Below are positions 21,894 through 30,777 of a DNA stretch of 64,000 nt, piece by piece. This DNA comes from an uncultured Clostridium sp. GTDB taxonomy: Bacteria > Bacillota > Clostridia > TANB77 > CAG-508. A program made the position numbers and the translations under genes. The stretch lies in assembly GCA_947569365.1 (NCBI GenBank), contig CANOSM010000001.1, positions 99,283-163,282 on the forward strand, written 5' to 3'. Each line of letters starts with the position of its first letter. The first letter of the stretch is position 1. Under the pieces are notes generated by a model that worked only from the letters and a program-made list of their open reading frames with translations, did not search any database and had not been told where the DNA came from.

Positions 21894-22568
21894 ATGAATG
21901 TTTTAGAATTTATTTTAACAAATAAAGATTATTTGCAAGATTTAATAACAAGAAGTACTTATCATTCAAATGCAATAGAAGGAAGTACTCTTACATATGC
22001 TGAAACATATGCGATTCTTTATAATGATAATAGTTTTAAAATTAAAGGAAAAGAACCTAGAGAAATATATGAAGCTATTAATCACAAAAAAGCTTTAGAA
22101 TTAGTATTTGATAACTTACAAAATGAAAAATGGTTTGATGATAAATTTATAAAAAAAATAAATGAAATAATTAATAGAGATATTAAAGATATAGAAGGAT
22201 ATAGAACAGTTCAAGTATTTATAAGAGGAAGTGAACATATTCCACCAGAACCTGAAAAAATACCAAATTTAATGAATTATTATGTATATAATTATAATCA
22301 TAGTGAGGAAGACATTTTTACAAAAATTGCAAGATACCATATTGAATTTGAAAAAATACATCCTTTTGAAGATGGAAATGGTAGGACAGGAAGATTACTT
22401 ATAACACATGAACTGCTAAAAAATAATCTGCCACCTGCTATAATAGAAAAAGAAGATAGAGTAAAATACTTTGAATATTTAAGTAATAGTAATACTACAA
22501 ATTTAGCCAATTGGTTTAAAGAATTATCTAATAGAGAATTAGAAAGAATGAAAAGATTTGGATATTAA
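21894..22568 (+). CDS. Fic-domain protein (AMP-transferase type)
   Basis: The active-site motif is IHPFEDGNGRTGRLL, the complete HPFxxGNGRxxR form of enzymes that transfer AMP from ATP to protein hydroxyls. The N-terminal helix has SNAIEGS, fitting the inhibitory [S/T]xxxE[G/N] motif of self-inhibited (class II) Fic proteins. 224 residues; ATG 21894 follows TTGAGG. It stands alone, with no separate antitoxin gene, consistent with the built-in inhibitory helix. Confidence 0.9.
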   Translation: MNVLEFILTNKDYLQDLITRSTYHSNAIEGSTLTYAETYAILYNDNSFKIKGKEPREIYEAINHKKALELVFDNLQNEKWFDDKFIKKINEIINRDIKDIEGYRTVQVFIRGSEHIPPEPEKIPNLMNYYVYNYNHSEEDIFTKIARYHIEFEKIHPFEDGNGRTGRLLITHELLKNNLPPAIIEKEDRVKYFEYLSNSNTTNLANWFKELSNRELERMKRFGY

Positions 22569-22627
22569 TAAATTATTATTATAAATAATTATAAACTCAT
22601 AATGTAAAAAAAGGGGGATAATGAATT

Positions 22628-23722
22628 ATGAAGAGTACAAAAAAATTGCTAGTTGCATTTATAATAGTATTGTTTGCAGGTATTATAGTACCAAACATAG
22701 TACCAGTACTAAATAATACTATATCAGTAGAAGCAGCAAGCGTAAAGATGAATACTACTAAAAAAACATTATATGTAAAAAAGACATATACATTAAAAGT
22801 AGTAGGAACAAAAAAGAAAGCAAAATGGTCAAGTTCAAATAAGAAAGTAGCAACAGTATCAAGCAAAGGAAAAGTAACAGCGAAAAAGAAAGGAACAGCA
22901 ACAATAACAGCAAAAATAGGCAGTAAAAAGTATAAATGTAAAATAACAGTAAAAAATCCTGGACTTAATAGAACAAATCTTACATTATATAGAGGTCATA
23001 CATATAAATTAAAACTATATGGAGTTTCTGGAAAAATAAAATGGTCAAGTTCAAATACTAGAGTTGCTACAGTAAATTCAAAAGGAGTAGTTACTCCAGG
23101 AAAATCAGTTGGATACACAACAATAACAGCTAAAAATGGAAGTAAAAAATACACATGTAAAGTTTTTGTAAAGTTACCTTATATTAGTGAGTATTCTATA
23201 GGATTATATGAAAAAGAAAGTTATAAATTAAAGGTAAATGGAGCTATTGGTACAGTTAAGTGGTATAGTTCTAATACAAAAGTAGCAAAGGTAGATAAAA
23301 CAGGAAAAGTAACAGCATTAAAATCTGGAACAGTAACAATTACAGCAAAAGATAAAAAAAATACATATAAGTGTAAAATTCTTGTTAGTACAAAAGAAAA
23401 AGCATTAAAAGTAGGGAAAAATTTAATAACTTATGGAACATATAAAATGGATAAGATAAATGATATATTATATGGAACAATAACAATTTATCAAAATGGA
23501 AGATTTCATATTTCTTCAAATTGTGATGGTATAAAGGATTATTATAGTGGAAATAAATCAATAAATTGTGATGGAACATATAAAGTAGGAAAAGTTGAAA
23601 ATTCTGGAATGTATTTTCCAGGAATATATTTCACACCTAATGCAGGTGAAAAATTCTGTTTTGAAGTAAGTTATAATAACATGTTTTCAGACCAACAGCA
23701 TGGATATACTTATTCAAAATAA
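22628..23722 (+). CDS. Secreted protein with three Ig-like (BIG2) domains
   Basis: There is an N-terminal signal-type helix (about 5-27, ending VEAAS). Three BIG2-like domains of about 75 residues follow, each with the core KWSSSN followed by VATV or VAKV, a short GKVTAKKKGTATITAK-type strand and KYKCKI. The C-terminal 100 residues are unrelated, with two cysteines (NCDG). It is probably a wall-associated or secreted adhesin-like protein. ATG 22628 follows GGGGG. Lysine is very high in the repeats. Confidence 0.8.
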   Translation: MKSTKKLLVAFIIVLFAGIIVPNIVPVLNNTISVEAASVKMNTTKKTLYVKKTYTLKVVGTKKKAKWSSSNKKVATVSSKGKVTAKKKGTATITAKIGSKKYKCKITVKNPGLNRTNLTLYRGHTYKLKLYGVSGKIKWSSSNTRVATVNSKGVVTPGKSVGYTTITAKNGSKKYTCKVFVKLPYISEYSIGLYEKESYKLKVNGAIGTVKWYSSNTKVAKVDKTGKVTALKSGTVTITAKDKKNTYKCKILVSTKEKALKVGKNLITYGTYKMDKINDILYGTITIYQNGRFHISSNCDGIKDYYSGNKSINCDGTYKVGKVENSGMYFPGIYFTPNAGEKFCFEVSYNNMFSDQQHGYTYSK

Positions 23723-23788
23723 AATGGACTTAGAGTTTATTTTATAATAAATATAAATTAAAAAACAAAGATATAAAAGGATGATATT

Positions 23789-26593
23789 ATGAAAAAAATA
23801 TTAATAAAAATATTTCTATTATCATTAATAATATTAGGAATAGGAATAATACCTGCTAAATTAGTTAGAGCATCAGAAGAGATATTGCCAACAGCTTATA
23901 ATAATTTAAATGTTAGCTTAAGAAGTAAATCAAAACTAGTAGCAATAAATTCTGGATATATGAGAGTATTCTATGATGGAAAGAAGATATGTATAGAATA
24001 TTATGATGACAATTTTAATATAAAAAGTAAAAAATCAATTGAAATGGAATTAGAAATATGGGGAGGATTTTTTGCAGGGGAAAATGCGTATTATGTAGTT
24101 GAAGGACAAAACAATACAGATGAAAATAATACTGCAGAAGTAATACGTGTAATTAAATATGATACTAATTGGAATAAGTTAGGAACTGCAAAAATAACAA
24201 GCAATCCATCACTTTTTGGTGGAGAAGTTCGTTATCCATTTGATTACGGTTGTGTAGAAATGTGCGAAAATAATGGAACTCTTTATATTGTTACAGGACA
24301 TGAAGGATATGTTGACGATTCAGTGGGTCAAGGACACCAAGGATTTTTAATGATTTCTGTAAATGAATCAACTATGAAAGGAGAAATAGTAAAAAGTGAT
24401 TTATGGCATTCTTTTGCCCAATATATAAAATGTAAAGAATCATATTTATATGTATTAGAGCAAAGTGAAGGGTCTAGGTATACAAAGCTATCAAAATATA
24501 GTGAAGAAAATCTAAAGGGAGAATCTATACCTGTACTTGAATATGGTGGTTCTCGTACATCAGCATGGGCACTTGCATGCTATGCAAGTGTAGATGATAT
24601 GGAATTATCTTCAAACAATGTTCTTTGTCTTGGAACATCAATTGACCAAACAAAATATGATAGTGTTTCTCAAGATATGGCACATAATATTTATCTTACA
24701 ATAACACCAACAAACAATTTTTCAAAAGAAGCTACACAAGTAAAATGGTTAACTAATTATGAAGGCGATGGAAAATGTTTTTTAGGAACAAAAATCACTA
24801 AAGTTAATGATAATCGTTTTATGATTTCTTGGGAAGAATATAATATAAGTCAAACAGCAAATACAGATGATACTTTATCAGAAAGTATTCTTCATTATGT
24901 GTTTGTAGATGGTAGTGGTAATAAAATAAGCGAAGAATTTACAGTAGCTGCACCTATATCTGATTGCCATCCTATTGTTAAAAATTCAAAAATAGTCTTT
25001 TATGCCTCAAATGAAAATATGGTGAATTTTTATATAATAGATGCAAATAATGGAAATTTTAGCAAAAAAATAAATCGTGTAGCTGGAGAAAATGTAACAT
25101 GGGAATTAGATAATGGTTTGCTTACATTATCTGGAACAGGAAGTATAACTGTTGATACAGAAGCAAAACGCAGATTACCTGTTTCATCAACTGCTCGCTC
25201 ACATAGTTATTCTTCTAGTGATAATGCATGGAAAACAATAAGAGAAAAAGTAAAAAAGATTGTAATTGGAAGAGGAATTACTAGTATAGCAGATAATTCA
25301 TTTAATTATTTTGGTAATCTTACAGAAGTAGAAATAGAAGATGGAGTAAAAAATATTGGTAGGGAAGCTTTTTATAGTTGTGATTCATTATCTAAGATCA
25401 CAATACCATCTAGTGTAACAAGTATTGGTGAAGACTTTTTATGGACAGGATCATATTGGGTAGGTTCTGAACAGCATGTTGTAAGAGCAACTATTCATGC
25501 AGCAAGTGATTCATATGCAATAAAATATGCTAAGGAAAAAGGGATTAATTTTAAACTTACAGATGCTCCAAAATTAGAGATATCAAAAATGACAATAAAT
25601 AATATAGCAAACCAAACATATACAGGAAAAGAAATATGTCCAACAATTAGAATACAAAATGGAAATACAAGTTTAGTAAATGGAGAAGATTATACTGTTT
25701 CATACTCAAATAATACAAATATAGGAAAAGCGACAGTTACAATAACAGGCATTGGAGATTATACAGGGAAAGTAACAAAATATTTTAATATAGTTGAAAA
25801 AAAGATTTTATTAGATATATCAAAAACGACAATAAATAATATAGCAAACCAAACATATACAGGAAAATCAATATATCCAATAATTAAAATACAAAATGGA
25901 AATACAAGTCTAGTAAATGGAAGAGACTATACAGTTTCATATTCAAACAATAAAAATATAGGAACAGCAACTGTTACAATAACAGGTATAGGAAATTACA
26001 CAGGAAAGGTAACAAAATATTTTGGTATAGTTCCACAAAAAGTAACAGGAGTAACAAATAAAACACAGGATACAAAATCAATAACAGTAAAATGGAATAA
26101 AACTACTGGAGCAACATGGTATGAAATATATAAATATGATACTTCTAAAAAGAAATATATTAAGGTAAAAACAACATCAAGTAATCAATATAAAGTAACA
26201 AACTTAAAAACTGGTACAACATATCAATTTAAAGTAAGAGCATATAAAACAGTTAGTGGAAAAAATTATTATAGCTCATATTCATCAGTTGTGAAATTAA
26301 CGACAAAAACAACTACGCCAAAAATATCAAAAGTAACAGCAGGAAAGAAAAAAGCAACAGTAAAATGGAGTAAAGTAACAGGAGCAACAGGATATGAAAT
26401 ATATATGTCAACAAATAAAAGTAAGAATTATTCAAGAATTAAAACTATAACAAATGGAAAGACAATAAAATATACAAAAACTAAATTAAAAAAAGGTAAA
26501 AAATATTACTTTAAAATTAGAACATATAAAACTGTAAATGGTAAGAAAATTTATAGCTCTTATAGTAGTGTAAAATATGCTAAAGTAAAATAA
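23789..26593 (+). CDS. Large surface protein: LRR, paired repeat and fibronectin domains
   Basis: 934 residues with a signal peptide (about 1-29). Residues 30-420 look like a beta-propeller-type region. Around 430-600 are BspA-like leucine-rich repeats (GVKNIGREAFYSCDSLSKI). Two nearly identical 75-residue repeats follow, starting TINNIANQTYTGK (also close at DNA level, about 25600-25790 and 25830-26020). Two fibronectin type III units end the protein (VTGVTNKTQDTKSITVKW; KISKVTAGKKKATVKW). There is no sortase motif or C-terminal anchor. It is probably a secreted adhesin or matrix protein. Confidence 0.8.
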   Translation: MKKILIKIFLLSLIILGIGIIPAKLVRASEEILPTAYNNLNVSLRSKSKLVAINSGYMRVFYDGKKICIEYYDDNFNIKSKKSIEMELEIWGGFFAGENAYYVVEGQNNTDENNTAEVIRVIKYDTNWNKLGTAKITSNPSLFGGEVRYPFDYGCVEMCENNGTLYIVTGHEGYVDDSVGQGHQGFLMISVNESTMKGEIVKSDLWHSFAQYIKCKESYLYVLEQSEGSRYTKLSKYSEENLKGESIPVLEYGGSRTSAWALACYASVDDMELSSNNVLCLGTSIDQTKYDSVSQDMAHNIYLTITPTNNFSKEATQVKWLTNYEGDGKCFLGTKITKVNDNRFMISWEEYNISQTANTDDTLSESILHYVFVDGSGNKISEEFTVAAPISDCHPIVKNSKIVFYASNENMVNFYIIDANNGNFSKKINRVAGENVTWELDNGLLTLSGTGSITVDTEAKRRLPVSSTARSHSYSSSDNAWKTIREKVKKIVIGRGITSIADNSFNYFGNLTEVEIEDGVKNIGREAFYSCDSLSKITIPSSVTSIGEDFLWTGSYWVGSEQHVVRATIHAASDSYAIKYAKEKGINFKLTDAPKLEISKMTINNIANQTYTGKEICPTIRIQNGNTSLVNGEDYTVSYSNNTNIGKATVTITGIGDYTGKVTKYFNIVEKKILLDISKTTINNIANQTYTGKSIYPIIKIQNGNTSLVNGRDYTVSYSNNKNIGTATVTITGIGNYTGKVTKYFGIVPQKVTGVTNKTQDTKSITVKWNKTTGATWYEIYKYDTSKKKYIKVKTTSSNQYKVTNLKTGTTYQFKVRAYKTVSGKNYYSSYSSVVKLTTKTTTPKISKVTAGKKKATVKWSKVTGATGYEIYMSTNKSKNYSRIKTITNGKTIKYTKTKLKKGKKYYFKIRTYKTVNGKKIYSSYSSVKYAKVK

Positions 26594-26600
26594 ACAATTT

Positions 26601-26646
26601 AAAAGATTAGAAGATAAATAAAAATAGAAATCTTCTAATCTTTTGT
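26601..26646 (+). terminator. Strong terminator after the surface-protein genes
   Basis: 14-bp arms AAAAGATTAGAAGA / TCTTCTAATCTTTT. Confidence 0.85.
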
Positions 26647-26759
26647 ATATTTGCAATAAAAAATAATTAAAGATTTTTATTGAAATTACATAAAATATTG
26701 CTAAAAATAAAAAAGGGATATATAATATAAAAAGTTAAAAATTAGGAGGTAAAGAATAA

Positions 26760-27992
26760 ATGAATAGTAAAGATATAAAAACAGTTCCAATTACTCTTCT
26801 TACAGGGTATTTAGGATCTGGAAAAACAACATTAATAAATCATATATTAAATAATCAAGAAGGATATAAAGTTGCTGTTATAGTAAATGATATAGGAGAA
26901 GTTAATATTGATGCAGAACTTATAGGAAAAGGTGGAATAGTAAAAGAAAAAGATGAAAGCTTAGTTCCACTTCAAAATGGATGTATTTGTTGTACATTAA
27001 AGGTTGATTTAATGCAACAAATAGTTGATTTAATAAAAACAAGAAATTTTGATTATATATTAATTGAAGCCAGTGGAATTTGTGAGCCTATTCCAATAGC
27101 ACAAACAATTACAGCACTTTCTGAATCAACAGTAGAATATGGACTACCAAAACTTTGTAATTTAGATAATGTAGTTTCTGTAGTAGATGCTCTAAGACTT
27201 GCATCAGAATTTGGATGTGGAAAAGAACTAGAAAAAGATAATTTAGATGAAGAAGATATAGCAAACTTACTTATTCAGCAAATTGAATTCTGTACTACAA
27301 TAATATTAAATAAAGTAGATGAAGTTTCTAAAGAGGAATTAAATGAAGTAAGAGCAATAGTAAAAAAACTACAGCCTAAAGCAAAATTAATAGAGACAAA
27401 CTATGGAAAAGTAGAAGTATCAGAACTTTTAAATACAAATAGATTTGATTTTGAGAAAGCTTGCGAAACAGCAGGATGGCTTGAAGAAATAAATGCAGAT
27501 TTAGAAGATGAAGAAGATAATGATGACCATGAACATGAACACGAACATGAACATGAGCATGATGAAGAAGAACATCATCATCACCACCATCACCATCATC
27601 ATGATTCTGAAACAGAAGAATATGGTATAGGTTCATTTGTATATGTAGCAAGAAAACCACTAAATAAAGAAAAGTTTGATAAATTTGCTTGTAATATGCC
27701 TAAAAGTATAATAAGAGCAAAAGGAATTATATGGTTTTCAGATGAAAATGATATGTCATATATTTTTGAACAAGCAGGAAAACAAGTACAAGCCTATGAA
27801 GGTGGAGCTTGGGTTGACACGTTACCAAAAAATGAAAAAGAAGAAATATTAAAATTAAATCCAGATATAGAAAAAGAATGGGATTATAAAGTAGGAGACA
27901 GAATGATAAAATTAGTATTCATAGGAAAAAATATGGATAAAAAAGAAATTACGAAAACAATAGATGAATGTTTAGATGAATATACAAAATAG
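26760..27992 (+). CDS. CobW/ZNG1-type metal-chaperone GTPase
   Basis: G3E GTPase: P-loop LTGYLGSGKTT near residue 15, the hallmark metal site NGCICCTL (CxCC), and NKVD for guanine binding. A long Asp/Glu/His stretch lies at about 256-280 (repeated His-Glu pairs, then a run of ten His), then the CobW C-terminal domain. Such proteins deliver zinc or cobalt to client enzymes using GTP. With zur-znu 5 kb upstream, zinc is the likely metal. No Zur box was found before this gene. ATG 26760 follows TAGGAGG. Confidence 0.85.
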   Translation: MNSKDIKTVPITLLTGYLGSGKTTLINHILNNQEGYKVAVIVNDIGEVNIDAELIGKGGIVKEKDESLVPLQNGCICCTLKVDLMQQIVDLIKTRNFDYILIEASGICEPIPIAQTITALSESTVEYGLPKLCNLDNVVSVVDALRLASEFGCGKELEKDNLDEEDIANLLIQQIEFCTTIILNKVDEVSKEELNEVRAIVKKLQPKAKLIETNYGKVEVSELLNTNRFDFEKACETAGWLEEINADLEDEEDNDDHEHEHEHEHEHDEEEHHHHHHHHHHDSETEEYGIGSFVYVARKPLNKEKFDKFACNMPKSIIRAKGIIWFSDENDMSYIFEQAGKQVQAYEGGAWVDTLPKNEKEEILKLNPDIEKEWDYKVGDRMIKLVFIGKNMDKKEITKTIDECLDEYTK

Positions 27993-28000
27993 AAAATGAG

Positions 28001-28050
28001 AACATATTATGATGAATATTAAATTATGCTTTATAATATGTTTTTTCTTT
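28001..28050 (+). terminator. Terminator after the GTPase gene
   Basis: Arms AACATATTAT / ATAATATGTT followed by TTTTTCTTTTTT; loop about 24 bases. Confidence 0.6.
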
Positions 28051-28170
28051 TTTTAACCTTGATATAAAAGAGAAATGATGATATTCTTATATAGCAGAAA
28101 AAAAGTAATATAAAAAGTATTTTTTGTAAAAATATATATAAAGAATAAATGGAGAAATAAGGAGGTAATA

Positions 28171-28884
28171 ATGTTAGAACTAAAAAATATATGTTTTAGT
28201 AGAGAGAATAAAAAAATATTAGATAATATAAATCTAACATTAGAAAATAATAAATTTATTTCAATTACAGGACCAAATGGTTCAGGAAAATCAACACTTG
28301 CAAAAATAATAATGGGAATTGAAAAGCCAGACTCTGGAGAAATAATATTTAATGGAAAAGATATAACAAATATGAGTATATCAGAAAGAGCAAATTTAGG
28401 ACTTGGATATGCGTTTCAAACACCAGTAAGATTTAAAGGAATAACAGTGTTTGATATGATAAAATTATCTGCAAAAAAAGAGATGTCAAAACATGAGGCA
28501 TGTGAAATTTTATCAAGTGTTGGACTTTGTGCTAGAGAATATGTAGACAGAGAAGTAAATAGTTCTTTATCTGGAGGAGAGCTTAAAAGAATAGAAATTG
28601 CTTCTGTTGTTTCAAAAGAATCTGAGTTTACAATATTTGATGAGCCAGAAGCAGGAATAGACTTATGGAGCTTTAATAGTCTTATAAATGTATTTGAGAA
28701 AATGAGAGAAAAATTAAATGGGACAATCTTAATAATTTCTCACCAAGAAAAAATATTAAATATATCAGATGAAATAATATTATTAAAATCAGGCAGAATT
28801 GAAGAACATGGAAATAAAGAAGAACTATTTGACAAAGTAACAAAACATTCTTCTTGTTATAAACTACAAGGAGGTAAAAATTAG
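28171..28884 (+). CDS. sufC: SufC-like ATPase of a minimal Fe-S assembly system
   Basis: An ABC-type ATPase without a membrane partner: Walker A GPNGSGKST, Q-loop, signature SLSGGELKRIE and Walker B TIFDEPEAGIDL. The phrase AFQTPVRFKGITVFDMI is typical of SufC. The stop is directly followed by the ATG of a SufB/SufD-like scaffold. No sufS, sufU or second scaffold gene follows, so this is the two-gene SUF-like minimal system (SmsC-SmsB) known from archaea and some anaerobic bacteria. It builds iron-sulfur clusters in the cytoplasm. Confidence 0.88.
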   Translation: MLELKNICFSRENKKILDNINLTLENNKFISITGPNGSGKSTLAKIIMGIEKPDSGEIIFNGKDITNMSISERANLGLGYAFQTPVRFKGITVFDMIKLSAKKEMSKHEACEILSSVGLCAREYVDREVNSSLSGGELKRIEIASVVSKESEFTIFDEPEAGIDLWSFNSLINVFEKMREKLNGTILIISHQEKILNISDEIILLKSGRIEEHGNKEELFDKVTKHSSCYKLQGGKN

Positions 28885-29802
28885 ATGGAAAATATTGACA
28901 AAAAACTGATTGAAAAGGTATCAGATGGCAAGTCAAATTTTGAAGGCGCATATAATATTAGAAAAAATGGAAAAGGAATAGAGCGAAAAGTAACTGAAAA
29001 TATAAATATTGTACCAAAAGAAGACGTTTCAGGAATAAATATATATGTAAAAGAAAACTCTAAACATGAGATACTTCATATACCAGTAATTATTACAGAA
29101 AGTGGACTTACAGACTTAGTATATAATGATTTTTATATTGGAAAAAATGCAAATGTTATAATTATTGCTGGATGCGGAATTCATAATGACCATCATAAAG
29201 AATCAAGTCATAATGGAATCCATAGATTTTTCCTAGAAGAAGGAGCAAGAGTAAGATATATAGAAAAGCATTATGGAGAAGGAAATGGTACAGGAAAGAG
29301 AATATTAAATCCAGTAACAGAAGTTCATTTAAAATCAGGTGCGACTTTAGAGATGGAAACAGCTCAAATAAAAGGAGTTGACTCTACTGTAAGAACTACA
29401 AATGGTATTTTAGAAGATAATGCAACATTAGTAATTACAGAAAAAATAATGACAGATGGAAATCAAACTGCTAAGACATTATTTAATGTAAACTTGGATG
29501 GAGAAGGATCAAGTGCAAATGTTACATCTAGGTCAGTTGCAACAGAAAATTCTACTCAAGTATTTGAGTCTAAGATATATGGTAATTCAAGTTGTTTTTC
29601 ACATGTAGAATGTGATGCAATAATAAAAGATAACGCAAAAGTTACATCTATTCCAGAAATAACAGCAAATGATGTAAATGCTAATCTAATACATGAAGCA
29701 GCAATTGGAAAGATTGCAGGAGAACAATTATTAAAATTAATGACACTTGGATTAACAGAAGAAGAAGCAGAAGAGCAAATTATAAATGGATTTTTAAAAT
29801 AG
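28885..29802 (+). CDS. sufB: SufB/SufD-like scaffold of a minimal Fe-S assembly system
   Basis: 305 residues, much shorter than SufB of about 465. The core is a right-handed beta-helix (KHEILHIPVIITESG, GKNANVIIIAGCGIHNDHHKESSHNGIH), and the family C-terminal helix is IHEAAIGKIAGEQLLKLMTLGLTEEEA. Cys in AGCGIHN and Cys near FSHVECDA are candidate cluster ligands. ATG 28885 immediately follows the SufC stop, with GGAGG inside the end of sufC. It acts with SufC as a scaffold for cluster assembly. Confidence 0.88.
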   Translation: MENIDKKLIEKVSDGKSNFEGAYNIRKNGKGIERKVTENINIVPKEDVSGINIYVKENSKHEILHIPVIITESGLTDLVYNDFYIGKNANVIIIAGCGIHNDHHKESSHNGIHRFFLEEGARVRYIEKHYGEGNGTGKRILNPVTEVHLKSGATLEMETAQIKGVDSTVRTTNGILEDNATLVITEKIMTDGNQTAKTLFNVNLDGEGSSANVTSRSVATENSTQVFESKIYGNSSCFSHVECDAIIKDNAKVTSIPEITANDVNANLIHEAAIGKIAGEQLLKLMTLGLTEEEAEEQIINGFLK

Positions 29803-29847
29803 AATAAAATTGAGAAAAAGTAAGATAATAAAATAGTAATGAGAAAT

Positions 29848-29888
29848 AAAAAGACGATAATTAGTTCTTAATTATTGTCTTTTTATTG
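29848..29888. terminator. Two-way terminator between sufB and the MerR gene
   Basis: Arms AAAAAGACGATAATT / AATTATTGTCTTTTT with A- and T-runs on both sides; serves the converging genes. Confidence 0.8.
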
Positions 29889-29890
29889 TT

Positions 29891-30688
29891 TTAAGGTAAT
29901 GAACACCTTATCTCTAAAAAAGTATCAGAAGTATTAAATTCACCATTGTATTTCCAAGTTTCAATAACAACTTTTGTATAACTTTCTATAAACTGTTCTT
30001 TAAAAATAGTAGGTGCATTATTAATACAACTATGTTTATTTTTTTTGCAGATATATTTACTAGATGGAATATGAAGTACATATTCTGAAGGTTTGTAATC
30101 CATATAGTTATCAATATCAAGAAAAATAAATTGTTCTTTAGAATCTTTATTATATCGAAAAAGAATACCAGATTCATAACCAACTTTATAACCTTGTTCT
30201 GTAAGCTTTGAAAAGATATTTTTAAGTGTAATTTTATAATCTTTAGTAGTTATGTTTCCTTGATAAGGAATAACATAACAATATTTTTCTGGCATTTCAA
30301 ATATTTTAGTTTCATTAAAAGAATAGCTGTTAATACGATATAAATCTTTTTCTATGGCTTCTAAAAAATGTATCTTTCGTTGCATTTCAAATATTGAATT
30401 TTGAGTTAATTCTTTTCCATACTGAATAAGATGTTCATAATTTATTTTATTATCTTTCTTAATAGCAAAATTTTTAATTTTTCTTAAAGGAATTCCTAAA
30501 TTTATACATAATTTAATAACATTTACAATAGCAATTTGCTCAAATGAATAATAACGATAATTAGTTTCTGAATCTACATAAGTAGGTGGTAAAATGCCAA
30601 TTTCATCATAATAACGTAGTGACTTAATACTAACACCAGTTTGTTTTGAAAAATCACCAATTGATAATAAATTTTTTTTATAAATCAT
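29891..30688 (-). CDS. MerR-family activator, BmrR-like
   Basis: 265 residues. The N-terminal winged helix SIGDFSKQTGVSIKSLRYYDEIGILPP is the MerR signature. A long dimer helix follows, then a C-terminal GyrI-like ligand domain (from about 125). That layout matches BmrR-type regulators, which sense drugs and activate efflux genes. It faces a MATE efflux gene across 89 bp that hold a MerR-type promoter. Start ATG 30688 (MIYKKNLLSIGDFSK). Confidence 0.85.
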   Translation of the reverse strand: MIYKKNLLSIGDFSKQTGVSIKSLRYYDEIGILPPTYVDSETNYRYYSFEQIAIVNVIKLCINLGIPLRKIKNFAIKKDNKINYEHLIQYGKELTQNSIFEMQRKIHFLEAIEKDLYRINSYSFNETKIFEMPEKYCYVIPYQGNITTKDYKITLKNIFSKLTEQGYKVGYESGILFRYNKDSKEQFIFLDIDNYMDYKPSEYVLHIPSSKYICKKNKHSCINNAPTIFKEQFIESYTKVVIETWKYNGEFNTSDTFLEIRCSLP

Positions 30689-30699
30689 ATACTTACCTC

Positions 30700-30730
30700 T
30701 TGACTCTCCTATAATAGGATACTTTATAAT
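30700..30730 (+). promoter_or_regulatory. MerR-type promoter of the MATE gene
   Basis: TTGACT and TATAAT are separated by 19 bp, too long for normal use, and the spacer has the dyad TCCTA-TAA-TAGGA. This is the layout that MerR proteins untwist to activate transcription. Confidence 0.8.
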
Positions 30731-30777
30731 AATATAGTTATTATTTTAATATTTGTCAATAAAAAAGGAGGTAAAAA

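Noticed and set aside
27525..27605. GAACAT/CATCAC repeats as a DNA-level repeat element or CRISPR
   Set aside because: They encode the His/Glu-rich tract of the GTPase and do not have spacer structure.
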